This document shows positions 46,584-56,280 of a stretch of 64,000 nucleotides of DNA, piece after piece. The notes under the pieces were generated by a model. The model saw only the letters and a list, made by a program, of their open reading frames with translations. It was not told the origin of the DNA and searched no databases. A program made the translations under genes and the position numbers. Origin of the DNA: Flavobacterium sp. (lineage in GTDB: Bacteria > Bacteroidota > Bacteroidia > Flavobacteriales > Flavobacteriaceae); assembly GCA_020403245.1 (NCBI GenBank), contig JADBYA010000030.1, forward strand, positions 178,187 to 242,186. The letters are read 5' to 3'. How positions within the stretch are numbered: position 1 is the first letter of the stretch; each line of letters begins with the position of its first letter.

Positions 46584-47615
46584 TTAATACCTATTTCCAG
46601 AAAAATCAATGGTCAATCCAAAAAGACTAGTATTGGCCGCTAATGAATATCGTGAATAGGAATAATTAAATTTAAGATTATTTACTTTTAACCCAAAACC
46701 AACCGAAATTCCGGAGAAACTTCGTTGCTCTAATATACGTAATTCTTCAGCTCTTCTAAAATTGTACCCTAATCGAATATTAAATCCTTTGTCGGGAAAT
46801 AATTCGGCACCCACAATTACATGACGCAAAGCATTATTAAAAAAAGAAACTTTCTCAGGAGTTGAACCGCCATCTAATGAACCTTCTGCCCTATTTGGAT
46901 TTGAAAACGCCAATTGCCATTGTTGCATATTTTCTAACGTTAAGTGCCAACGTATGGGAACATTTTCCATCAATTGAGAAACTCCAATTAACACTTCCAA
47001 AGGTAATTTTTCTCGAGTTTCTGCGTAAGGTGTAATTTGGGTTCCCAAATTTCTAATTGACAATGCCCAATTTACATCATTTCTTTCATCAATAAACAAA
47101 ACGCCTAAATCGACCGCTGCTCCAAAAGAATTATAACTTTCTAATGTGGAGGAAATCAACTTGGCATTGGCTCCAATATAAAAATTAGAAAATGGAATAT
47201 TATAGGCATAGCCAAAAGTTAACGCAATTTCACTTCCTGAAAAATCTGATGTTTGTTGACCATTTTCATCATATCCATCAAATTTTCCATAATTGACATA
47301 ATTGACACCACCAAAAAAAGTTTGCACGTGTCTATCATAAGTATAAGCATAAGAAGCCGTTCCATAGGTCACTTCACCAAAATAACTTCCATAGTTTAAT
47401 GACAATTTATTGTCCATTTCTGCATTAATACAAGCTGGGTTAAAATGCGCTTGATTGACATCTTTGTCGTAAAAAGTAATTACCTTTCCTCCAATAGCAG
47501 CTTGCCTTGGCGAGGTTACTAAGTTTAAAAATTGATATATTGACTTTCCTCCTACTTGACTATAACCAATCAAAAAGGTGTGAAAAATTACAATACAAAA
47601 TAGTTTTTTAAACAT
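46584..47615 (-). CDS. porQ: Type IX secretion system protein PorQ
   Basis: 343 residues. Signal peptide about 1-19 (LFCIVIFHTFLIGYSQ). The mature N-terminus GGKSIYQFLNLVTSPRQAAIGG is the PorQ signature; the rest is an outer-membrane barrel. In Porphyromonas PorQ works with PorU, PorV and PorZ in the cell-surface attachment complex. Its neighbours cmk and lon on the same strand fit a conserved flavobacterial arrangement as I recall it. Confidence 0.88.
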   Translation of the reverse strand: MFKKLFCIVIFHTFLIGYSQVGGKSIYQFLNLVTSPRQAAIGGKVITFYDKDVNQAHFNPACINAEMDNKLSLNYGSYFGEVTYGTASYAYTYDRHVQTFFGGVNYVNYGKFDGYDENGQQTSDFSGSEIALTFGYAYNIPFSNFYIGANAKLISSTLESYNSFGAAVDLGVLFIDERNDVNWALSIRNLGTQITPYAETREKLPLEVLIGVSQLMENVPIRWHLTLENMQQWQLAFSNPNRAEGSLDGGSTPEKVSFFNNALRHVIVGAELFPDKGFNIRLGYNFRRAEELRILEQRSFSGISVGFGLKVNNLKFNYSYSRYSLAANTSLFGLTIDFSGNRY

Positions 47616-47677
47616 TCAAAATGACTTACGCTAGATACTATAACGGAAATGCGAAGATATTATTTTATATCCTAGTA

Positions 47678-47725
47678 AAAAAAGATAAAAAAGAAAAGGC
47701 ATTAGCTTTGAATACTTATGCCTTT
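47678..47725 (-). terminator. lon terminator
   Basis: On the minus strand AAAGGCAT (47725-47718) pairs with its complement (47702-47695) over a 15-base loop, followed by a long U-rich run. A second outer pair, ATCCTAGT (47669-47676) with ACTAGGAT (47740-47747), encloses it. Confidence 0.8.
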
Positions 47726-47747
47726 ATGGGAAAACTACAACTAGGAT

Positions 47748-50198
47748 TTATAGTTTTTTGGCGTTTTTCACTTTCTGATTGGTCAGAGCAAAATCAATGA
47801 CTTCGCTCATTTCTTTTACGTAGTGAAAAGTTAAGCCCTCAATATATTCAGGTTTAATTTCTTCGATGTCACTTTTATTTTCATGACATAAAATTATTTC
47901 TTTAATGTTTGCCCTTTTGGCAGCCAGAATTTTTTCTTTTATTCCACCCACAGGCAGTACTTTCCCACGGAGTGTAATTTCGCCTGTCATAGCAATGTTT
48001 TTCTTAATTTTCTTTTGAGTAAAAAGCGAAACCAATGAGGTTAGCATAGCAATTCCCGCACTTGGACCATCTTTTGGAGTAGCACCTTCGGGCACATGCA
48101 AATGAATATTATATTTGGAAATCATTCCTGAATCTAAACCAAAAATTTCAGCATTCGATTTGATATATTCCAATGCAATTGTAGCCGATTCTTTCATTAC
48201 CGTACCCAAATTTCCTGTCAAGGTTAATATCCCTTTTCCTGCAGAAATTAGAGATTCTATGAATAAAATATCACCCCCGACAGAAGTCCATGCCAAACCT
48301 GTGACTACTCCAGCTACATCATTGCTTTCTGATTTATCTCTAGAGAGTTTAGGTGCACCAAGAATTTTAACAATATCTTCATCTGTAACTTTCACATTGT
48401 ATTCCTCTTCCATTGCTACAGATTTAGCAGCATTTCGTATAACTTGAGCTATTTTTTGTTCTAAACTTCTCACTCCAGATTCACGAGTATAACCTTCAAC
48501 AATTTTTTCCAATTGCCTTTTTCCAATGGTTAAATGCTGCTTAGATAAACCATGCTCTTTTAATTGTTTTGGAAATAAATGTTGACGGGCAATTTCTACT
48601 TTTTCTTCAATAGTATAGCCAGTCATTCTAATAATTTCCATTCGGTCTTGCAACGCTGGTTGAATAGTTGCCATATTATTTGAAGTAGCTATAAACATGA
48701 CTTTTGATAAATCATAACCCATTTCTAAGAAATTATCATAGAAATCATTGTTTTGCTCTGGGTCAAGAACTTCCAACAAAGCAGAAGAAGGATCTCCTTG
48801 ATGACTATTAGAGAGTTTATCAATTTCATCTAAAACAAAAACTGGATTTGATGTGCCTGCTTTTTTCAAACTCTGAATAATTCTACCAGGCATAGCACCT
48901 ATATAGGTTTTTCGGTGACCACGGATTTCGGCTTCATCTCGCAAACCGCCAAGGGAAATACGAACATACTCTCTTCCCAAAGCTTCGGCAATGGATTTTC
49001 CAATAGATGTTTTCCCAACTCCTGGAGGTCCAGTCAAACAGATGATTGGGGATTTCATGTCATTTCGCAATTTTAAAACTGCTAAATGTTCAATAATTCT
49101 TTTCTTAACATCTTCCAGCCCAAAATGGTCTCTGTCTATAATTTTTTGAGCGCGTTTCAAATCAAAATTATCTTTGGAATAATTATTCCATGGCAATTCT
49201 AAAAACAATTCCAGATAATTTCTTTGAATACCAAAATCGGGTGCCTGAGGGTTCATCCGTTGCATTTTAGAAATTTCTTTCTCAAAATGTTTTGCCGTTT
49301 TATCATTCCAAGTTTTGGTCTTTGCCTTTTGACGCATTTCTTCAATATCTTGTTCATTAGAAACACCTCCCAACTCTTCCTGAATGGTTTTCATTTGTTG
49401 GTGCAAGAAATATTCGCGTTGTTGTTGGTCTAAATCAAAACGAACTTTAGATTGTATATCATTTTTCAATTCCAATTTTTGCAACTCCACATTCATAAAA
49501 CGCAAAGTCTCTAAAGCTCTTTCTTTTAAAGCATTTATAATCAACAAATCTTGTTTTTCTTTTACCGTTAGGTTCATATTGGAAGAAACAAAATTTATTA
49601 AAAACGATTGACTTTCAATATTTTTAATAGCAAAAGTGGCTTCCGTTGGAATATTAGGACTTTCTTTAATTATTTCTATGGCTAATTCTCGCACAGAATC
49701 TACAATAGCTAGAAATTCTGTATCGTGTTTGCCGGGTCTTATTTCTTGAACTTCTTTGATTGTTGCTTTTAAGTATGGCTTTTCATTAGTCACAGCATCA
49801 ATAGCAAAGCGTTTTTTACCTTGGAGAATTACAGTGATATTTCCATCTGGCATTTTAAGGACACGAAGAATTTGTGCCACAGTTCCAATGGTGTAAATAT
49901 CATTTTTTGTTGGATCTTCGTCTTCTTCATTTTTTTGAGCAACAACACCTATAATTTTATTACCAGCATTGGCATCATTGATTAATTTAATCGATTTATC
50001 TCTTCCTGCAGAAATAGGAATTACCACTCCCGGAAAAAGCACTGTATTTCGCAATGGTAAAATTGGCAAAGAACTTGGAAGTTCTTCTTTATTCATTTCC
50101 TCTTCATCCTCTGGGGTTAAAAGCGGAATCAAATCGGTTTCCGTATCGAATTCTTGTAATGACAGATTGTCAATAGAAAAAATATTTTGGTTTGACAT
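47748..50198 (-). CDS. lon: ATP-dependent Lon protease
   Basis: Cytosolic AAA+ serine protease for damaged and regulatory proteins. 816 residues: LON substrate-binding domain (about 45-235), helical region, AAA+ with GPPGVGKT and FVLDEIDKL, and protease domain with the Ser-Lys dyad: Ser713 in KDGPSAG and the Lys in [11 protein letters not shown] palindrome sits in its leader. Downstream on the same strand is porQ, separated by a terminator. Confidence 0.96.
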   Translation of the reverse strand: MSNQNIFSIDNLSLQEFDTETDLIPLLTPEDEEEMNKEELPSSLPILPLRNTVLFPGVVIPISAGRDKSIKLINDANAGNKIIGVVAQKNEEDEDPTKNDIYTIGTVAQILRVLKMPDGNITVILQGKKRFAIDAVTNEKPYLKATIKEVQEIRPGKHDTEFLAIVDSVRELAIEIIKESPNIPTEATFAIKNIESQSFLINFVSSNMNLTVKEKQDLLIINALKERALETLRFMNVELQKLELKNDIQSKVRFDLDQQQREYFLHQQMKTIQEELGGVSNEQDIEEMRQKAKTKTWNDKTAKHFEKEISKMQRMNPQAPDFGIQRNYLELFLELPWNNYSKDNFDLKRAQKIIDRDHFGLEDVKKRIIEHLAVLKLRNDMKSPIICLTGPPGVGKTSIGKSIAEALGREYVRISLGGLRDEAEIRGHRKTYIGAMPGRIIQSLKKAGTSNPVFVLDEIDKLSNSHQGDPSSALLEVLDPEQNNDFYDNFLEMGYDLSKVMFIATSNNMATIQPALQDRMEIIRMTGYTIEEKVEIARQHLFPKQLKEHGLSKQHLTIGKRQLEKIVEGYTRESGVRSLEQKIAQVIRNAAKSVAMEEEYNVKVTDEDIVKILGAPKLSRDKSESNDVAGVVTGLAWTSVGGDILFIESLISAGKGILTLTGNLGTVMKESATIALEYIKSNAEIFGLDSGMISKYNIHLHVPEGATPKDGPSAGIAMLTSLVSLFTQKKIKKNIAMTGEITLRGKVLPVGGIKEKILAAKRANIKEIILCHENKSDIEEIKPEYIEGLTFHYVKEMSEVIDFALTNQKVKNAKKL

Positions 50199-50211
50199 GT
50201 AATTTTGATTT

Positions 50212-50253
50212 CGTCAAATTGACGTTAATTATTAATTATGATAAACAAATGTA
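50212..50253 (-). promoter_or_regulatory. lon -7 box and leader palindrome
   Basis: TACATTTG on the minus strand (50253-50246) fits TAnnTTTG. Between it and the start codon is the palindrome CGTCAA-A-TTGACG (50212-50224), a possible protein-binding site or hairpin in the leader. No -33 TTG at 19 bases. Confidence 0.45.
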
Positions 50254-50368
50254 AGGCAACTTTTAATAGAAATAAATTAAAATTGATGTTTGACACTTGA
50301 ATTATGCTAAAATCGATAAAAATACTTTTTTGATCAACAAGCACTATGGTAAGACAATCTTTATGCCA

Positions 50369-50396
50369 TAAAAAAATCCGCCAAATTGACGGATTT
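50369..50396 (-). terminator. Terminator of the DUF6252-like lipoprotein gene
   Basis: On the minus strand AAATCCG (50396-50390) pairs with CGGATTT (50380-50374), followed by T-run. Confidence 0.88.
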
Positions 50397-50413
50397 CAAG
50401 TTCTAATTGAATG

Positions 50414-51307
50414 TTAATATTCAACATCAAACGCTCCTTCTGTTACAGAAAAAGGTGTTGCGCCTGTAGTAACAAAATTAAAAGTTCCTTTAATTCTAGT
50501 TGCCGATTTTGAGATAATAGAAACTGAGCCAGTAGCGGCATTATAATTGGTATCATTAAAGTCATAAATTGCTTGTACAACGTCTGTAGTAGCGTTTCCA
50601 GTTATAGGATATGTTCCAGTAGCTAGAGAACTTTTTACAGACACTGTTATAGAATTTAAAGCTGCATTTTGAGCCCCAATACTAATAAATTCTTGACTTC
50701 CGACAGAAATGGTAGTTGATAAAATATCAACATCTACAAATTCTGTTCCGCCTACTTTAGCAAAAAAGGTATCACCAGTTTGCACTTGAGTGATATAGGG
50801 GATATTTTGAAAAACACCATTTGTAAATTGAACAGGCAAAATAGTAGTCACAGAGGTATCAGACCAATACCCTTTAAAACTAAATGTTCCAGACATAGTA
50901 TTGTTTGTTGCATTTATACTTGTTATCGTAATGGAACCTGTATTTTCGGTTGGATTATTAAAATTAGTTCCCCAATATCCATACTCTGAACCTGCAGGAG
51001 TATATGCCAAAAGGTTTGTATTTGCAGGATATGTTCCAGTTGTAGAAGCTTCGACCAAGAAACTAAATCCCTCACCATTTGCTTTTTCGGCTGAAATAGA
51101 AATAAAATTTCCTGATTTAACAGCTTGCATTGAAGTAGCTGTCCAAGTAGCACCACTAAAATCTGCTTTGAATAGAGCAGGACCGCTTGAACCATTATTA
51201 AAATCATCTAAATCAATAGCGCTATCAATTGGTTCGTTTTCACAAGATGTAAATGTGAAAGCAGTAAGGATAAAAAATAATCCGATTAAAATTTTATAGT
51301 TTTTCAT
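50414..51307 (-). CDS. DUF6252-like lipoprotein with duplicated domain
   Basis: 297 residues from the ATG at 51307; an in-frame TTG 24 bases earlier is rejected as it adds residues before the signal peptide. The signal MKNYKILIGLFFILTAFTFTSC ends in a lipobox Cys. Two similar beta-rich halves follow, each with a GTYP segment (ASTTGTYPANTN; SLATGTYPITGN), a TGS(I/V)(T/S)I strand and a GTF(S/N)F strand. DUF6252 is my best family guess. Function unknown; a terminator follows. Confidence 0.7.
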   Translation of the reverse strand: MKNYKILIGLFFILTAFTFTSCENEPIDSAIDLDDFNNGSSGPALFKADFSGATWTATSMQAVKSGNFISISAEKANGEGFSFLVEASTTGTYPANTNLLAYTPAGSEYGYWGTNFNNPTENTGSITITSINATNNTMSGTFSFKGYWSDTSVTTILPVQFTNGVFQNIPYITQVQTGDTFFAKVGGTEFVDVDILSTTISVGSQEFISIGAQNAALNSITVSVKSSLATGTYPITGNATTDVVQAIYDFNDTNYNAATGSVSIISKSATRIKGTFNFVTTGATPFSVTEGAFDVEY

Positions 51308-51328
51308 AACAAATTTGTAAATATTGCT

Positions 51329-51358
51329 CAAATATAATTTTTTTTGTTTTTATGACAA
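51329..51358 (-). promoter_or_regulatory. Promoter of the lipoprotein gene, inside the end of the upstream gene
   Basis: On the minus strand TTG (51358-51356) and TATATTTG (51336-51329) are exactly 19 bases apart. The -33 element lies within the last codons of the MFS gene that ends at 51350. Confidence 0.75.
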
Positions 51359-52693
51359 TGCTTTTTTTGGAACTCTCAGTAAAAGAAAAAAACCAATCAC
51401 AAAAAACACTCCCAAAAATACAATCGAATTGCGCATACTTCCAGTAACTTGATCTATAATTCCATAAATAGACATCCCAATTACGATACCTATTTTTTCG
51501 GTAACATCATAAAAACTAAAAAATGAAGCTGTATCTTCTGTTTCGGGTAATAATTTAGAATAAGTAGAGCGGGCTAATGACTGAATACCACCCATTACCA
51601 ATCCAACTAAACCTGCCATTATATAAAAATCATTTGGAACTTTCATAAAATAAGCAAAGACACATAAAATAGCCCAAAAAGCATTTAAAAAAAGTAAAGT
51701 TTTGATATTGCCAAATTTCTCTGAAGCTCTCGATGTTATAAAAGCACCTACAATTGCTATCAATTGAATTAATAAAATACAAATAATTAATCCTGTCTCT
51801 TCTACCTGAAATATTTTGTCCAGACCTTTTAAAGTAGGGTCATCAGGATTTTTCCAAATTATTTCAGTTGAACCAAAATAGGTAGCAATCAACATTACGG
51901 TTTGTACCGCCATGATAAAAACAAAATAGCTGTATAAATATCTTTTCAAGGCAAGGTTTTCTTGTAACTGCTTCCAAACTTTTCTTAATTCATTAAAACC
52001 ATTCATAATTACCGCTTTTGTAATTGGTTGTTTATTTTGATTTCCTTTGGGCAAATAGTAATACGTTATATGACTGAAGACAATCCACCAAAGTCCGACA
52101 GAAATAAACGAAATACGCATAGCTTCCTCTGCTCCATCTATTCCAAATGTTTTAGGAAACATAACCATTGCTAAATTAAGTAACAATAAAAGTGTACTCC
52201 CTAAATATCCCAACGAGAACCCTCGAGCACTAACACGGTCTTGTTGATCTGGAAAAGCAATATCTGGTAAATAGGAATTATAAAATACCAAACTCGACCA
52301 AAAACCAATCAAACCAAAAAAGTAAAGCGTATAGCTAATAAATAAGTTATCCAAATTAAACCAATACAAACCAATACAGGAAATAGCACCCATATAGCAA
52401 AAAAAACGTAGAAAGGATTTTTTATTCCCCACATAATCCGCAATACCTGAAAGTATTGGAGAAAATAACGCAACTATCAAAAAAGCAAAAGCAGTAACAA
52501 AACTAATCATAGCCGTGTCTTTGCATTGCATTCCAAAAATGGCGACATAATTTCTGCCACTTTCCTTAAAAATAATTTTATAAAAAATCGGAAAAACAGC
52601 CGAAGCAATAACCAAACTATAAACGGAATTCGCCCAATCATAGAAAGCCCAGGCATTGAGTAATTTTGGATGACCTTTGGGAAGTATTGGCAT
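51350..52693 (-). CDS. UMF1/Atg22-type MFS transporter
   Basis: 447 residues, 12 helices. NAWAFYDWANSVYSLVIASA is the UMF1 family opening, and QSLARSTYSKLLPETEDTASFFSFYDVTEKIG is its conserved C-terminal segment. Atg22 exports amino acids from vacuoles in yeast; the bacterial substrate is unknown. It follows the M48 gene on the minus strand. Confidence 0.88.
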   Translation of the reverse strand: MPILPKGHPKLLNAWAFYDWANSVYSLVIASAVFPIFYKIIFKESGRNYVAIFGMQCKDTAMISFVTAFAFLIVALFSPILSGIADYVGNKKSFLRFFCYMGAISCIGLYWFNLDNLFISYTLYFFGLIGFWSSLVFYNSYLPDIAFPDQQDRVSARGFSLGYLGSTLLLLLNLAMVMFPKTFGIDGAEEAMRISFISVGLWWIVFSHITYYYLPKGNQNKQPITKAVIMNGFNELRKVWKQLQENLALKRYLYSYFVFIMAVQTVMLIATYFGSTEIIWKNPDDPTLKGLDKIFQVEETGLIICILLIQLIAIVGAFITSRASEKFGNIKTLLFLNAFWAILCVFAYFMKVPNDFYIMAGLVGLVMGGIQSLARSTYSKLLPETEDTASFFSFYDVTEKIGIVIGMSIYGIIDQVTGSMRNSIVFLGVFFVIGFFLLLRVPKKALS

Positions 52694-52706
52694 AATTAGT
52701 TTTTTA

Positions 52707-52733
52707 AATAAAAAATCCCGAGTTAAATCGGGA
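52707..52733 (-). terminator. M48-gene terminator region
   Basis: TCCCGA (52716-52721) pairs with TCGGGA (52728-52733) over GTTAAA; the minus-strand product ends in a U-run from the adjacent A-tract (52715-52711). It lies just upstream of the UMF1 start and downstream of the M48 stop on the same strand order. Confidence 0.85.
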
Positions 52734-52763
52734 CTAAATATACTCTTTTTTTGAATTGCAATG

Positions 52764-53582
52764 TTATTTAAACGTTACGCCAAACTTTAATGCTTCGGCT
52801 TTTGCTTCGGGAACTAATCTTTTTAAATTAGCAATTCTAGTTTCATCTGAAGGGTGCGTACTCATAAATTCTGCTGGTTTTTGTCCTCCAGATGCTTTTG
52901 ACATTCTTCCCCAAAATTCGACAGCTCTTTCCGGATTATATCCTGCAATAGCCATTAATTTTAATCCAATCATATCAGCTTCACTTTCGTGACTTCTACT
53001 AAAAGGCAACATGCCTCCATATTGTGAAATACCTCCGTAAGCTAACAAGGCCAATTGTTGTGTTTGGGCACTTTCGCCTCCTGTAGCAACAGTGACAACC
53101 CCAGCACCAGCTTGTTGTAACATTCCCGCACTCATTCGTTGTTGACCATGATTGGCTAATGCATGAGAAACTTCGTGTCCCATAACGGTTGCTAATCCTT
53201 CTTCGTCTTTAGTAATAGGGAGAATTCCTGAATAGACTACAATTTTTCCGCCCGGCATACACCATGCGTTTACTTCATTATTTTCTACCAATTTATATTC
53301 CCATCGATAATCTTTCAAATATTCGGTATATCCATTGGCATTCAACCATTTTTCGGCAGCAACTCTTATTTTCATACCAACTTGCTCTACTTTTATGGCA
53401 TCAGTTGTACCAACGATAACTTTATTTTCCTTCAAAAAAGTTCCATATTGTTGAAATGCTGATGGAAATATTTGGCTGTTGTCTACTAAAGCCATAGTGC
53501 TTTTTCCAGTAAACGGATTTTTAGCACACGATAGAATTAATATCATCGCTAACATCGTACACAATAAAACTCCCTTCTTCAT
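52764..53582 (-). CDS. M48-family zinc metalloprotease lipoprotein
   Basis: 272 residues, envelope lipoprotein: MKKGVLLCTMLAMILILSCA with Cys19 at the lipobox. Zinc motif HEVSH at 136-140 and third-ligand segment SRSHESEADMIG. BepA/LoiP-like proteins of this family degrade or assemble outer-membrane proteins; this role is inferred. Length and layout match single-domain M48 lipoproteins without TPR repeats. Confidence 0.9.
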   Translation of the reverse strand: MKKGVLLCTMLAMILILSCAKNPFTGKSTMALVDNSQIFPSAFQQYGTFLKENKVIVGTTDAIKVEQVGMKIRVAAEKWLNANGYTEYLKDYRWEYKLVENNEVNAWCMPGGKIVVYSGILPITKDEEGLATVMGHEVSHALANHGQQRMSAGMLQQAGAGVVTVATGGESAQTQQLALLAYGGISQYGGMLPFSRSHESEADMIGLKLMAIAGYNPERAVEFWGRMSKASGGQKPAEFMSTHPSDETRIANLKRLVPEAKAEALKFGVTFK

Positions 53583-53659
53583 AATTTAGAAATTGAATAA
53601 CAAACTTACACAATCTACTATCAATAAAATTATAAAATTAAATTAAAAAATTACATAAT

Positions 53660-56059
53660 CTATGCCCCAAATAAATGTATCTCAGTGAAATCTTTATCAA
53701 TAATTAAGAAGTTACCGTCATTAAATTGGACGTCTTCAAAAGTTATTTTTTCATTATCCACTTCAATTTTCTTTACTTTAAAAGGCAATCCTTTGATGTT
53801 TATTTTAAACTTGGAATATTGTGTTTCAAATGTTCCTTCTCTGTGCTGTTGGATAATGAGTTCTTTTTCTTTACCATTTACATTAAAAGTACGCAAAGAA
53901 AAACGCCCTTTGTTATAATCATAACCATCCTGAGCATCTTCGTATACCACTGATTTTTCTTTACCCATTTTAAAATACACATCCAATGATATTTGATCGA
54001 ATTGAAGTTCTCCCACATATTGTTGGACCGGATATTTTGGAATGATTGCTCCTTCTTTTACGAAAATTGGGATTTGATCAAAATCCGATTTTATCCAAAG
54101 TTCTTTTTTTCCTTCAACCATTTCATTTGTCCAGTAGTTGTACCAATTTCCCTTTGGAATATACATTCTTCTTCCTAGAGCATTGGGTTCTAATATAGGA
54201 CAAACTAAAATTTGATTTCCAAAAATAAATTCATCTGTTCTGTAATGCGTATGGAAATCGTCTTGATCAAAATAAACCAGCGGCTTTAGCATTGGTGTTC
54301 CTTCATTAACGTATTGCCAAAACATCGTATATAAATACGGTAGCAATTGATAACGTAATTCCACAAATTTTCGAGTAATATCGATTACTTCTTCTCCAAA
54401 TGACCAAGGTTCTTGTTCGCCATGATCGCCAGAGGAATGTGTTCGGCAAAAAGGATGAAACACTCCTAATTGTATCCAACGTGCATATAATTCACCCGAA
54501 GGTTGTTCTGCAAAACCTCCAATATCAGAACCTGTGAAACCCATTCCGGAAATAGACATTCGTTGCATTTGAATATTGGCTATCCATAAATGTTCCCAAG
54601 TGGCTACATTATCACCGGTCCAAGAAGACGTGTATCGCTGTGCACCAGAATAAGCAGAACGAGTAATAATAAAGGGTCTTTTGGGGTAGGCAAATCGTTT
54701 GACACCTTCATAAGTTGCTCTCGCCATTTGAGTTCCATAAATATTGTGAGCTTTTCTATGACTACAAGGATTTCCGTCATAATCATGGCGAACATCATAC
54801 GGAAAGGTTTTCCCCGGCACATCCATTACTGCGGGCTCGTTCATGTCGTTCCAAACGCCTTTTACTCCAATTTCTGAAATCAATTCTTTGAATAAACCTG
54901 CCCACCATTCTCTCACTTCTGGATTGGTATAATCGGGAAAATTACATTCACCTGGCCATACTTTTCCTTTCATATAAGGTCCATCGGCACGTTTACAGAA
55001 ATAATCTTTTTCTAATGCTTCTTTATAAACGGAATAATCTTTGTCTATTTTTATTCCTGGATCAATGATAACAACCGTTTTAAAACCCTCTTTGGCCAAC
55101 TCGGCAACCATTCTTTTGGGTTCAGGGAAATACTCTTTGCTCCAAGTGAAACATCGAAATCCTTCCATATAATCGATATCTAAATAAATGGCATCACAAG
55201 GAATTTTTAGTTCTCTAAAAGTGGCTGCCACTTCTTTTACTTTGCTTTCGGGATAATAACTCCATTTGCATTGATGGTATCCTAATGCCCACATGGGTGG
55301 CATTTCGGGTTTGCCCGTTAAATGAGTATAAGCACTAACAACATCGCTCATTTTTGGGCCATAAATAAAGTAATAATTCATTTCACCACCTTCTGCCCAA
55401 AAACTGGTTACGTTTCGTCGTTCATGACAAAAGTCAAAATAAGTTCTAAAGGTATTATCGAAGAAAACGCCATAAGCTTTGTTATGATGCAAACCAATAT
55501 AAAAAGGAACTACTTTGTATAATGGCTCTTGGTCTTTCTGAAAAGCATATTGATCGGTTGCCCAATTTTCTAATCGTTTCCCCTTCAAATTTAAATGAGT
55601 GGCTTTGTCTCCCAATCCGTAAAAACTTTCACCGTCTTTTGAATGCTTACTCATCTTTACAATATTGCCGCCATGTTCGTAGCTTTCTTCCCAATGAAAA
55701 CCAATTTCATCTTCCAAAATCGCAAATCCATCAATATCATGAATGGAAACCTTTGCATCTTTTTTAGTAACCTTGCAATATACTTTACTGGTTTTGATTA
55801 AATAATGAGTGCTTTCTTCAAACACTTCTAATTGATTATATCCATGCGATTGTGTTTTATCAATAGCATAGGAAAAGTCATTGCTGAAATATCCTTTGGT
55901 AGTATAGCGAAACCGAATTAAACTATCACGTAAAATCGTGATTTTTAAAATCATGTTGTTATCCGTGTTAAAAAAAATGCTGTCAACCTCTTGATGAAAT
56001 GATATTATATTGGAAGGAAATTGATCTCCTTTATGTTCAAGTTCTTGATTGGTAATCAT
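53660..56059 (-). CDS. Glycoside hydrolase family 31 alpha-glucosidase
   Basis: 799 residues, no signal peptide, so cytoplasmic. N-terminal beta-sandwich (about 10-240), TIM barrel (about 250-600) and C-terminal beta domains. Nucleophile Asp405 lies in WNDMNEP and the likely acid/base is Asp483 in SWTGDNVATW. Probably releases glucose from alpha-glucans or maltose-type oligosaccharides. It is downstream of glgB, maltokinase and glgE on the same strand. Confidence 0.92.
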   Translation of the reverse strand: MITNQELEHKGDQFPSNIISFHQEVDSIFFNTDNNMILKITILRDSLIRFRYTTKGYFSNDFSYAIDKTQSHGYNQLEVFEESTHYLIKTSKVYCKVTKKDAKVSIHDIDGFAILEDEIGFHWEESYEHGGNIVKMSKHSKDGESFYGLGDKATHLNLKGKRLENWATDQYAFQKDQEPLYKVVPFYIGLHHNKAYGVFFDNTFRTYFDFCHERRNVTSFWAEGGEMNYYFIYGPKMSDVVSAYTHLTGKPEMPPMWALGYHQCKWSYYPESKVKEVAATFRELKIPCDAIYLDIDYMEGFRCFTWSKEYFPEPKRMVAELAKEGFKTVVIIDPGIKIDKDYSVYKEALEKDYFCKRADGPYMKGKVWPGECNFPDYTNPEVREWWAGLFKELISEIGVKGVWNDMNEPAVMDVPGKTFPYDVRHDYDGNPCSHRKAHNIYGTQMARATYEGVKRFAYPKRPFIITRSAYSGAQRYTSSWTGDNVATWEHLWIANIQMQRMSISGMGFTGSDIGGFAEQPSGELYARWIQLGVFHPFCRTHSSGDHGEQEPWSFGEEVIDITRKFVELRYQLLPYLYTMFWQYVNEGTPMLKPLVYFDQDDFHTHYRTDEFIFGNQILVCPILEPNALGRRMYIPKGNWYNYWTNEMVEGKKELWIKSDFDQIPIFVKEGAIIPKYPVQQYVGELQFDQISLDVYFKMGKEKSVVYEDAQDGYDYNKGRFSLRTFNVNGKEKELIIQQHREGTFETQYSKFKINIKGLPFKVKKIEVDNEKITFEDVQFNDGNFLIIDKDFTEIHLFGA

Positions 56060-56177
56060 ATTGATTTTTTAATGTAGTGTTGCCAAATTTACAAAGATGA
56101 AATCTAAAACAAGGCAACTTATTAGAGTAGTTTTTAACTACAACGTTTGCGGATTTTAATAAAACATTTTATTTTTT

Positions 56178-56255
56178 AAACCATTAAGAAATTAAGTTAA
56201 TTAAGTGTTTCCTATTATGGTATTTTCTTAATGGAACTTAATTTCTTAATGGTTT
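56178..56255. repeat. Palindromic repeat family B, copy 2
   Basis: AAACCATTAAGAAATTAAG (56178-56196) with perfect complement at 56237-56255; inside the right half CTTAATGG (56227-56234) echoes the arm. The arms are identical to copy 1 at 23404-23459; the centres differ. It lies between glgB and the GH31 gene. Confidence 0.9.
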
Positions 56256-56280
56256 GAGAAGTATTGTTAGTAGCTAAAGT

